Shown: positions 1 through 6,108 of the stretch, piece by piece
Layout of the letters: each line of letters begins with the position of its first letter
Numbering within the stretch: position 1 is the stretch's first letter
NCBI GenBank assembly: GCA_964596405.1
Contig: CAZQSS010000019.1
Span: 1-16,912, forward strand
DNA length: 16,912 nt
Source: CAZQSS01 sp964596405
GTDB lineage: Bacteria > Patescibacteriota > Patescibacteriia > Magasanikbacterales > UBA10003
Reading direction: 5' to 3'
The notes under the pieces: model-generated
The model's database searches: none
What the model saw: only the letters and a program-made list of their open reading frames with translations
Told to the model about the DNA's origin: nothing
Program-made: the position numbers and the translations under genes

Positions 1-68
1 GGCCTTTCTCATTTATCAGATAGGGAAGTAATCGTCTTCCTCTTGCTTTTTATTATGGGAGCCCGAAT

Positions 69-106
69 ACCCCGCAGTCTCTGCCGTGGGGTCGAGTTCG
101 TTTTTT
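69..106 (+). terminator. possible rho-independent terminator of a gene off the left edge
   Basis: The arms ACCCC (69-73) and GGGGT (88-92), extended by GCAG/CTGC around a TCT loop, form a bulged hairpin. A T6 run follows at 101-106 after a short spacer. It could end a gene lying left of the window, but the spacer is longer than usual, so the call is tentative. The left arm shares ACCCCGCAGTCT with a hairpin inside rnpB. Confidence 0.3.
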
Positions 107-130
107 CGGCCGTTCTTTAGTTTTAACAGC

Positions 131-166
131 TGTCCCCAAGTTTCGCGGCCGCGAAACTTGGGGACA
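131..166. repeat. perfect 36-bp palindrome, copy 1 (type A arms)
   Basis: Both halves are exact reverse complements around a GCGGCCGC core, with outer arms TGTCCCCAAG and CTTGGGGACA. The TGTCCCC/GGGGACA ends resemble hairpins mobilised by REP-associated tyrosine transposases (RAYT). No such transposase lies in the window, so the parentage is inference. Confidence 0.9.
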
Positions 167-211
167 CTTTATCATGACGATAGTGTATCTGTAAAAGATT
201 TTAATTTATAT

Positions 212-235
212 GCGGGGGCGCGTCCACGCCCCCGC
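212..235. repeat. 9-bp GC-rich hairpin
   Basis: GCGGGGGCG (212-220) pairs perfectly with CGCCCCCGC (227-235) around the six-base loop CGTCCA. No T-run follows, so it is not an obvious terminator. It is probably another short palindromic element of this region. Confidence 0.6.
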
Positions 236-295
236 CCAGATGTCATCGGTCGGCCGTATTTTTGGCATCTTTCAGCGTCTCGTTTTTTTTGAAAG

Positions 296-333
296 ATGTC
301 CCTAAATTTCGTGACCGCGCAAAATAGGGGCAT
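296..333. repeat. degenerate palindrome, copy 2
   Basis: ATGTCCCTAAATTTCG on the left and CGCAAAATAGGGGCAT on the right retain the outline of the palindrome family at 131-166 and 378-415. The core is eroded to GTGACCGCG and the arms no longer match fully. It looks like a decayed copy. Confidence 0.6.
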
Positions 334-377
334 CCTGCTTCTGGTTTTGTAAATATTTTTCAGTTTTCTGGTTAACG

Positions 378-415
378 GTGTCCCCAAAATGCGCGGCCGC
401 GCATTTTGGGGACAC
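378..415. repeat. perfect 38-bp palindrome, copy 3 (type B arms)
   Basis: The halves are exact reverse complements, with arms GTGTCCCCAAAATGCGC around the GGCCGC centre. It shares the TGTCCCC ends and NotI core with copy 1. The inner arm differs (AAAATGC instead of AAGTTTC), and both halves changed together so that pairing is kept. Confidence 0.9.
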
Positions 416-489
416 GCTATTGTTGTGGTCATCCTCGCGGGGAAGTAAGCCGCTCCGCGGCCGAGCCTACAGACAGCGCGAGAGATTCA

Positions 490-521
490 TTCATAATCGT
501 GACTGTTCATAATCGCGACTG
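490..521. repeat. 16-bp tandem duplication
   Basis: TTCATAATCGTGACTG (490-505) is followed immediately by TTCATAATCGCGACTG (506-521), with 15 of 16 positions identical. Two adjacent units without spacers rule out a CRISPR array. It may be an iteron-like binding site or a simple slippage product. Confidence 0.75.
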
Positions 522-561
522 GACAAGTGGTGGCGGGAAATGTTAAAATTTAGCAATCTCG

Positions 562-712
562 TAGTGGCCCCCACATTAGGGGGCGCGGCACAGGGGGGGG
601 CGAAAGTAATAACGGAAAAAAAAAAAAAANNNNNNNNNNGGGTGTTATTTTTAATATTTTACCATTTTCGTCGGCCCCCTTTGTGTGGGGCCGTCTAATT
701 TGGGGGCCACTA
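562..712. repeat. large imperfect inverted repeat around the assembly gap
   Basis: The left arm (562 to about 605) begins TAGTGGCCCCCACATTAG. The reverse complement of the right arm (about 669-712) begins TAGTGGCCCCCAAATTAG. Similarity continues less strictly through the G-rich inner parts. Each arm also folds on itself (GCCCCC/GGGGGC at 567-584; GGCCCC/GGGGCC in the right arm). The centre holds a poly-A run and the N-run, so the loop length is unknown. Confidence 0.7.
630..639. other. assembly gap (10 N)
   Basis: Ten N bases follow a run of fourteen A bases, in the middle of an inverted repeat. This is a scaffolding gap. Its true length and content cannot be read from the window, and sequence may be missing here. 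Confidence 0.97.
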
Positions 713-742
713 AGGTAATCCCGAAACTAAAAAAAATATTTT

Positions 743-1297
743 ATGGACAGAGAAGAAAAAATTGAGTTGGCCAGGTTTATTTTGGGAATAATTGGCGCCG
801 CCGGCATCTTATCGGTGGCATTGATAGCCCCAAACGCTTTTGGGGCATACGCTCAAATAGCCAAACAGATTAAATCTTGCAGGAGGAATAAATTTAATTA
901 TCGTGTCAGGAGGGCTGTCGGCCAAATTGAAAAGAGGGGATTGATATGCATTCAAAATGGCAAGGCCCGGCTGACTTCATTAGGGGAGCAGGAATTAATG
1001 CTTTATGAAACCAAAAGAAAAATGATTCAAAAACCAAAAAAGTGGGATGGCAAGTGGCGGATTGTGATGTTTGATATTTGGGAAAAACGCAGGTTGGTTC
1101 GCGACGCGGTGAGGAGATATTTGAATCAGCTGGGTTTTGTGCGCTTGCAACACAGCGTTTGGGCCTTTCCTTACGATTGCAAAGAAGTGGTGGATTTATT
1201 GAAGACATATCATAAAGTGCGGCCGGCGGTTTTGTATATGGTGGTTGAGTCTTTGGAAAATGATAAATTTTTACGGCAAAAATTTGGTTTAAAATAA
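743..1297 (+). CDS. orphan PaaX/Cas2-like protein with membrane segment and winged helix
   Basis: This 184-residue protein has three parts. A hydrophobic segment at about residues 12-34 is probably a membrane anchor. A winged-helix-like stretch follows at about 50-85, where RRAVGQIEKRGLI is the likely recognition region. The C-terminal part, about 100-184, resembles the Cas2-like domain of PaaX repressors. There, KWRIVMFDI places an Asp (D111) where Cas2 has its first-strand Asp, followed by RRLVRDAVRRYLNQLGF and the HSVWAFPYD strand. In CPR genomes such proteins are often labelled Cas2. No CRISPR repeats, cas1 or other cas genes are present, so an adaptation role is unlikely. A regulatory or nucleic-acid-binding role is more plausible but unproven. 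No clear Shine-Dalgarno sequence precedes the ATG. Palindromes lie on both sides of the gene. Confidence 0.8.
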   Translation: MDREEKIELARFILGIIGAAGILSVALIAPNAFGAYAQIAKQIKSCRRNKFNYRVRRAVGQIEKRGLICIQNGKARLTSLGEQELMLYETKRKMIQKPKKWDGKWRIVMFDIWEKRRLVRDAVRRYLNQLGFVRLQHSVWAFPYDCKEVVDLLKTYHKVRPAVLYMVVESLENDKFLRQKFGLK

Positions 1298-1325
1298 TAA
1301 GTAAGCAGGTTTGAGTATCAGTCGT

Positions 1326-1359
1326 GTCCCTAAAATGCGCGGCCGCGAAACTTAGGGGC
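1326..1359. repeat. hybrid NotI-centred palindrome, copy 4
   Basis: Centred on GCGGCCGC, the left half (TCCCTAAAATGCGC) matches type B copies and the right half (GCGAAACTTAGGGG) matches type A copies. The inner arms therefore mismatch at three positions, while the outer CCCTAA/TTAGGG pairs remain. It looks like a recombinant of the two types seen upstream of the 743-1297 gene. Confidence 0.75.
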
Positions 1360-1376
1360 GTTTGTTTGTTCACAGG

Positions 1377-1385
1377 TTATCCACA
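1377..1385 (+). promoter_or_regulatory. consensus DnaA box
   Basis: TTATCCACA is an exact match to the bacterial DnaA box. A related TTGTTCACA lies two bases upstream, and AT-rich sequence follows (TCTATTATTGATAAAAATAA). The arrangement resembles part of an origin, but only one exact box is seen and no dnaA or dnaN is nearby. A chance match or a DnaA-titration site is also possible. Confidence 0.4.
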
Positions 1386-1463
1386 ATCTATTATTGATAA
1401 AAATAAGCGGGTTTAGTAAGATAACCTCCACAGCGCGGAATTGACGCGGAACCCCACCTAGCC

Positions 1464-1480
1464 TCCCCTTGATAAGGGGA
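1464..1480. repeat. short palindrome at the start of the next gene
   Basis: TCCCCTT (1464-1470) pairs with AAGGGGA (1474-1480) around GAT. The element, with its CACCTAGCC left flank, resembles the TCCCTCCTT/AAGGAGGGA element inside the surface-protein gene at 3282-3302. Its right arm is purine-rich and sits immediately before the ATG at 1484. Confidence 0.65.
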
Positions 1481-1483
1481 AGA

Positions 1484-1999
1484 ATGCGTATTATGACTAA
1501 AAAGACGATTTTGAAAATTGTTGGTTACTATATCTTGCTGGTCGGCGGGATGTTTTTGATTTTGGCGAGCGTGAATTGGTATATGTTGAGGCAAGACGCG
1601 GTGCGGATTGGGATGGCCCGCCCGAGTTTTCCTTATCGTCAATATAGTTTGGACGAACTGAACAAAATGTATCCGCAATATCCGAATGAAAATGTTGCCA
1701 CTCGTCAAACACCCGAGGAAACTTACGCCAAATTCATCGCGGCGCTCAAAGCGGGGGATATTGATGTGGCGGTTAATTTGATGACAGAAAAAAATCGGGA
1801 GGAATATCGAAAAGCTTTTGTTAGTGATAAAAAAGAAGGCAAATTAGGCGAGTTTGTAAAGATACTAGACAGACCAATAAGTTTGGAACTCAAATTAGAC
1901 ACGTTGGCAAATTATTTATTAGAGAATAATGAGAACAAGAAATATAAAATACACTTTGTTAAAGATGCGAATGGTGTCTGGAAAATAGACTCATTATAA
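1484..1999 (+). CDS. small membrane-anchored protein of unknown function
   Basis: From the ATG at 1484 this encodes about 171 residues. A basic N-terminus (MRIMTKKTILK) is followed by one hydrophobic helix (YYILLVGGMFLILASVNW). The rest is a soluble domain, presumably outside the membrane, beginning near PEETYAKFIAALKAGDIDVAVNLM. That helical start plus the terminal KIHFVKDANGVWKIDSL strand pattern resembles the NTF2-like/DUF4878 fold of small lipoproteins, though no lipobox Cys is present. An ATG at 1493 is an equally good start. A TTG at 1469 lies inside the palindrome loop and is less likely. The gene ends 5 bp before the large surface protein, so the two are probably co-transcribed. Confidence 0.65.
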   Translation: MRIMTKKTILKIVGYYILLVGGMFLILASVNWYMLRQDAVRIGMARPSFPYRQYSLDELNKMYPQYPNENVATRQTPEETYAKFIAALKAGDIDVAVNLMTEKNREEYRKAFVSDKKEGKLGEFVKILDRPISLELKLDTLANYLLENNENKKYKIHFVKDANGVWKIDSL

Positions 2000-2004
2000 T
2001 TTTT

Positions 2005-5000
2005 ATGGTGTGGCGGCGCTGTGTTAGATTAGGAGGATTTGTTGTGATAATAATATTAGGCTCGGCTTTTTTTGTTAGCCGAGCTTTTGTTTATGATACA
2101 AATGTGGCCCATCCGGGATTAACCCGCCAGGCGGCCGAATTGTATAATAACAAGACTGTCAAAAAATTATCCCAAGAGGATATCGGTTGGTTAATGCAGG
2201 GCGCGATTGACGAGGATTACCCCTTTCGTTGGATGAATCATTTTTATGACCCCGTTCACAATAAAGGGTTAAAAGGCAGTTATGACACCGCCAAGACTTG
2301 GGCCAAAAATGCTCAAAATCAAGCGGGTTTTTCTTTAGGCGACCACAGTTGGCAGAGAGCGATTTATGAGTATCAGCAAGGCAATAAAAAAGAAGCGTTT
2401 TTAGCGCTCGGCCATATTTTGCATTTGCTTGAGGACATGACTGTTCCGGCCCATACGCGTGATGACTCCCATCCGGAAGGCGACCCGTATGAGCAATGGG
2501 TAAAAAATAATTTCCAGGCAGTTTCCGGTCAGCCGATTTATTTGGATAGTTTGGAAAAATACTTTGATTATCTGGCTGGTTATAGTAATGGAAGTTTTTT
2601 CAGTCAGGATACTATTTGGAGTCAAAAATATCCACAACCGACATTGCGCGATTTGGTGGAGGAAAACGGATATCTTTACAATAATAATGGAGATAAAAAG
2701 TATAAGGTTTTGTCTATAGAGGATAATATTCGTCTAAATAAGAAGGCTTATCACATAGACGACCCGATGGTCTTGTCCGACTACTTCTCCCTCCTCGCTC
2801 CCAAGGCCGTTGGCGCCGGGGCGGGGGTGATTAAATTATTTTTTGAAGAGGCGGCGAAAGAAAAAGTGGCCGAGCCAACATCTTTACAAACTAATATTTG
2901 GGGCGGGTTGCAACAGCCGGTTGGCCGGGTGGTTACGTTCCTGGAAGAAACGATGAATAGCGCCAAAAAAATTGTCAGCCAGCCGGGCAGTTTCACCGGT
3001 TATGTCAGTTTTGTGTCTGATTTGCTTGGCAGTAGTGTGGCCTTAGCCAAAGATTTGAACGATATGCCGGTGGTCAAAACCGCCGCGTCATTTTTGCCGG
3101 AAACTCAGTTGGTCAATCAGGCGGCGCAGGTGTTTTTGCCGATAGCGGCTAGTACTTCGGTCGTTTCGTCCCCACCACCCGTGGTGGTCAAAACGTCGCC
3201 CGCGAGTAATAAAGATTCCTCGGCTCCTCCGGTCATCCGACCGGATTCGCTCGGAATGACAATTGAGAACACCTCCCTTAATCCCTCCTTATCAAGGAGG
3301 GAAGACGAGGCGAACTTGGGTTTCCGCCAAGATTCCTCGACGGAGTTTACCCCGACCGAAACGTCGGGGCTCGGAATGACAAAAGGGACAGTCCTTGTTT
3401 CACCATCTGTTGAATCCAAACCAGCGCCCGTTGTCTCCGGCGGCTCATCTTATTCCGGCACAGCTCCCGCACCACTCTCCAGAGAGAGTGTCCCGACCGC
3501 AAGCGTCGGGACTACATCTGAGACCACGCCACCACCCCCACCCCCTCCTCCGCCCGATATCACTCCACCCGAGGCGCCAACAATTTTAGAGCCGGCTTCA
3601 TCTACGCTTTGGACAAAATCAGCCACCACCACGCTTTCTGTTTTGGTTTCGCTGGATACTTTTCAGTTGGTTATAAACGGCGTCGCCGAGCAAGTGTCTT
3701 CATCGGCCTGGTCAAAAATTGTGGATTTGAGCGAAGGCGAAAATATTTTTGGATTTTCTGCCAGAGATTTGGCCGGCAATCAAAGCGCTACTACTACGGT
3801 AAAAATTTATAAAGACATTACGGCGCCGATCGCGTTCGTTAATGCTCAAACAGACGTGTCAAGCCATCTAACTCTCAATGTTTCCTGGTCAGCCAGTGAT
3901 GGCGCGGGCAACGGTGTCGCCAATTACGATGTTGAATACAAAAAACAACCGCTGGGTTCATCTTCATCAACAGAATGGCTTGGCTGGCAGACGGCAGTGA
4001 CTTTAAACGCGGCTGTTTTTATCGGTGAAGAGGGCAATGATTATTTTTTCCGGGTTCGCGCCTCGGACAAGCTCGGCAATACAAGCGACTGGATTGAATC
4101 TGCCAACCAAACTATCGGTTGGCCGCGCGTGGTCATCAATGAAATCGCTTGGGCCGGCACCAAAGCGCAGGCCAATGATGAGTGGATTGAACTTTATAAC
4201 GCCTCATCCACGCCGGTAGATTTAACCGGCTGGACTTTGATTAACAATGATAATGGGAAGGATAAAATCAGGATAACGTTTGCCACCGGCTCGGCCATTG
4301 CCGCTCACGGATTTTATCTGTTGGAGAGAACGGCCGACACCACCATCGCCAATATAAAAGCGGATGTGATTTATACCGGATCTTTGAAAAACAGCGGGGA
4401 AAAATTGGAATTGCGGCACAGGGGCGGTCAACTGATTGATGTGGTGGATTTTGCGCGTGGCTGGCCGGCCGGTTCCACCGGTCAGGATCCGATCAGTATG
4501 GAAAGAATCAGTCCGACGGCCTCCGGCAACGTGGCCGCCAACTGGCAAAACACGCCGACCTTGGTGCGCAACGGCTACGATGCCAAAGGCAATTCTATCT
4601 ACGGCACGCCTAAACACCTCGGCTCATCTTTCAATTATCTTAACGGCATCATGAGCGCGAACCGCAGTTTGTCGGCCGATTATAATCCTTATTTTTTGGG
4701 CGCGCTCACTGTGGCTTCCGGCACGGTTTTGACCGTTCAAGAAGGCGTGGTGATGTTGGGCGGCTCGGGCGGCCGCGTCAATGTTTATGGTGAATTAAAA
4801 ACACAAGGGACAACGGAAAAGCCGGTGGTCGTAACGTCTTTAAATGACGTAAATTATAAAGGCGACGCGGTGGTCAGCGCGGCCCATTGGGAATATATTA
4901 AATTTTTTAACGGAGCGAAGGGCGATTTTAAAAATACAAAATTATTGTATGGTAATAATGCCAGCCAAGGCATCAGTGTTAGCGGGGGGATTTTACAGGC

Positions 5001-6078
5001 TGATGGCGCGACAGTGGTGGCTGAAGGCCTGGAGATCGGCCAGAGTAATTTGGTAAACGATTATCGGCTGGCCACTTTGATCAACAGCACAACGACTTTG
5101 AGCGGTTCCAAATTTTACCAAGGCAGCGCCGGCATGTATTTGAAAGGCGGCGCGGTCATAATTAAAAATTCTCAATTTGAAGATTTGGGTTTGTGGGCAT
5201 TGGAGGCCGACAGTTTAAACAGTTTGGTTTTAGAAAATAACACGTTTAAAAATAACGGCTGGGTTTATCCGACGCGGCCATTTTGGCAGCAACCGAGTTC
5301 CTTGCCGGCGCCGGCCGCGGTTAAAAATTTTATCCCGCAAGCTAAAAATAATGTTTTTGATAATAATATCATAAACGCCATGTCCGTTACCGGCCAGATA
5401 AATAATTTGGGCGTGATTGATAACGCGGGTGATTGGCCGTGGGTCAGTGGCGGTTTAACCGTAACTGCCAGCGGTACTTTAGAGATTAAGGCCGGCAGTA
5501 AGCTAAAAATGTTGGCTGGGTCAACCATTACAGTCAATGGCGCGTTGAATGTTTTGGGTGTTGATGGACAGCCGGTTTCCATTACGTCTTATCACGATGA
5601 TAGCGATGGCACAGACGTGGATTTATTAAATAACCAACCGGCCGGCAAAGAGGGCGGTGAATGGCGGCAGATTATTTTTGAATCCGTTGCCACCTCCACG
5701 TTAAGTTATCTTAACGTTTCTTTTGCCAATGGCACGCCGCGCGATACTAATTCCGCTGGTTCGATTTTTATAAATAACACGCCGCTCCTGTTAAACAATC
5801 TCACGGTCCGATATTCCCGACCGTCAAGCGTTGCCCTGCAGTTAAAGAATACCAACACCATCATCACCGGCGGGTTGATTAAAAATGAAACCAAAATTCT
5901 TTTTGATCCGTCCAGCGCCAGTTACGGCGTCGGTATCTTGATAGACGGCGGCGCGCCCAACCTCTCATCTTTAATTATAGATACCTTTACTTACGGTATA
6001 ATTAGAAAAAATAATCCCAAAGAAACGCGCGATGGCATCAATTTTATAAATGTTGATAAACAAATCATGGCTTGGTGA
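2005..6078 (+). CDS. giant secreted protein: PLC/P1-nuclease-like, Ig/FnIII, lamin-tail and beta-helix domains
   Basis: A basic start and hydrophobic helix (residues 4-28) form a signal peptide or anchor. Residues about 30-270 resemble zinc-dependent phospholipase C/P1 nuclease. H36, D69 and H114 are candidate metal ligands, and the H140-xxx-D144-x5-H150 spacing equals that of H118/D122/H128 in Bacillus cereus PLC. The final H-xxx-E pair is not obvious; H156 and E163 (DPYEQW) may replace it. A linker rich in Pro, Ser and Thr covers about 390-525 and ends in nine consecutive Pro. Ig-like and FnIII-like domains follow to about 705. A lamin-tail domain begins at residue 709 (VVINEIAWAG, then DEWIELYN and LTGWTL). 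From about 880 to the end, short strand-turn repeats suggest a right-handed parallel beta-helix. No C-terminal anchor is visible. Substrate is unknown; a surface or secreted hydrolase acting on lipid or nucleic acid is inferred. Confidence 0.85.
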   Translation: MVWRRCVRLGGFVVIIILGSAFFVSRAFVYDTNVAHPGLTRQAAELYNNKTVKKLSQEDIGWLMQGAIDEDYPFRWMNHFYDPVHNKGLKGSYDTAKTWAKNAQNQAGFSLGDHSWQRAIYEYQQGNKKEAFLALGHILHLLEDMTVPAHTRDDSHPEGDPYEQWVKNNFQAVSGQPIYLDSLEKYFDYLAGYSNGSFFSQDTIWSQKYPQPTLRDLVEENGYLYNNNGDKKYKVLSIEDNIRLNKKAYHIDDPMVLSDYFSLLAPKAVGAGAGVIKLFFEEAAKEKVAEPTSLQTNIWGGLQQPVGRVVTFLEETMNSAKKIVSQPGSFTGYVSFVSDLLGSSVALAKDLNDMPVVKTAASFLPETQLVNQAAQVFLPIAASTSVVSSPPPVVVKTSPASNKDSSAPPVIRPDSLGMTIENTSLNPSLSRREDEANLGFRQDSSTEFTPTETSGLGMTKGTVLVSPSVESKPAPVVSGGSSYSGTAPAPLSRESVPTASVGTTSETTPPPPPPPPPDITPPEAPTILEPASSTLWTKSATTTLSVLVSLDTFQLVINGVAEQVSSSAWSKIVDLSEGENIFGFSARDLAGNQSATTTVKIYKDITAPIAFVNAQTDVSSHLTLNVSWSASDGAGNGVANYDVEYKKQPLGSSSSTEWLGWQTAVTLNAAVFIGEEGNDYFFRVRASDKLGNTSDWIESANQTIGWPRVVINEIAWAGTKAQANDEWIELYNASSTPVDLTGWTLINNDNGKDKIRITFATGSAIAAHGFYLLERTADTTIANIKADVIYTGSLKNSGEKLELRHRGGQLIDVVDFARGWPAGSTGQDPISMERISPTASGNVAANWQNTPTLVRNGYDAKGNSIYGTPKHLGSSFNYLNGIMSANRSLSADYNPYFLGALTVASGTVLTVQEGVVMLGGSGGRVNVYGELKTQGTTEKPVVVTSLNDVNYKGDAVVSAAHWEYIKFFNGAKGDFKNTKLLYGNNASQGISVSGGILQADGATVVAEGLEIGQSNLVNDYRLATLINSTTTLSGSKFYQGSAGMYLKGGAVIIKNSQFEDLGLWALEADSLNSLVLENNTFKNNGWVYPTRPFWQQPSSLPAPAAVKNFIPQAKNNVFDNNIINAMSVTGQINNLGVIDNAGDWPWVSGGLTVTASGTLEIKAGSKLKMLAGSTITVNGALNVLGVDGQPVSITSYHDDSDGTDVDLLNNQPAGKEGGEWRQIIFESVATSTLSYLNVSFANGTPRDTNSAGSIFINNTPLLLNNLTVRYSRPSSVALQLKNTNTIITGGLIKNETKILFDPSSASYGVGILIDGGAPNLSSLIIDTFTYGIIRKNNPKETRDGINFINVDKQIMAW
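3214..3260. repeat. palindromic element inside the CDS, copy 1 (GATTCCTCG...CTCGGAATGAC)
   Basis: Conserved ends GATTCCTCG and CTCGGAATGAC flank a variable stem: TCCGGTC/GACCGGA around ATCC (3228-3245). It is translated in frame as DSS...LGMT in the linker of the surface protein. A second copy with a different stem lies at 3331-3380. Confidence 0.75.
3282..3302. repeat. short palindrome inside the CDS (TCCCTCCTT/AAGGAGGGA)
   Basis: Nine base pairs close around an ATC loop. The element is translated in frame within the linker (NPSLSRRED). It resembles the palindrome at 1464-1480 and lies between the two GATTCCTCG elements. Confidence 0.7.
3331..3380. repeat. palindromic element inside the CDS, copy 2
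   Basis: It has the same ends as 3214-3260 (GATTCCTCG and CTCGGAATGAC) but a different centre: CCCCGAC/GTCGGGG around CGAAAC (3350-3369). The start-to-start distance of 117 bp is a multiple of three, so both copies are read in the same frame, again giving DSS...LGMT. Confidence 0.75.
3473..3512. repeat. two adjoining hairpins inside the CDS
   Basis: CACTCTC/GAGAGTG pair around CAGA (3473-3490). They share base 3490 with a second stem, GTCCCGAC/GTCGGGAC around CGCAAGC (3490-3512). Translated, they give PLSRESVPTASVGT in the linker. The second stem shares its GACC-GTCGGG core with the element at 3350-3369. Confidence 0.65.
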
Positions 6079-6101
6079 GAGGGGTTAAATTATGCTATAA
6101 T
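6072..6101 (+). promoter_or_regulatory. promoter of the pilM operon, probably leaderless
   Basis: An exact extended -10 (TGCTATAAT, hexamer at 6096-6101) lies 18 bp after TTGGTG (6072-6077), which matches TTGACA only at its TTG. The pilM ATG begins at 6109, where transcription should start about 7 bases after the -10 hexamer. No Shine-Dalgarno sequence is present, so the mRNA is predicted to begin at or next to the start codon. Confidence 0.7.
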
Positions 6102-6108
6102 ATAGTAT

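Larger units (their letters stand above)
1..742. other. non-coding, palindrome-rich region with an assembly gap
   Basis: I see no convincing gene in this stretch. The open frames present are short, run through palindromes, and resemble no family I know. The region holds a possible terminator, three copies of a NotI-centred palindrome family, a 9-bp GC hairpin (212-235), a tandem duplication (490-521), and an inverted repeat around ten N bases. Such density suggests a landing zone for short non-autonomous elements. That reading is inference. Confidence 0.7.

Noticed and set aside
64..110. tRNA-like sequence near GTCGAGTTCG
   Set aside because: No acceptor stem, anticodon arm or CCA-proximal pairing could be assembled on either strand.
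86..432. Two short overlapping frames in the palindrome region
   Set aside because: Both are translated largely from palindromes, have low-complexity Arg/Pro content, and lack a ribosome site.
743..1297. CRISPR adaptation locus based on the Cas2-like domain
   Set aside because: There is no repeat-spacer array, cas1 or effector. The palindromes are not regularly spaced and no spacers exist.
906..1373. 155-residue open frame on the minus strand
   Set aside because: It is antisense to the Cas2-like gene and runs into a palindrome. The protein resembles no family and is probably a by-product of the sense codons.
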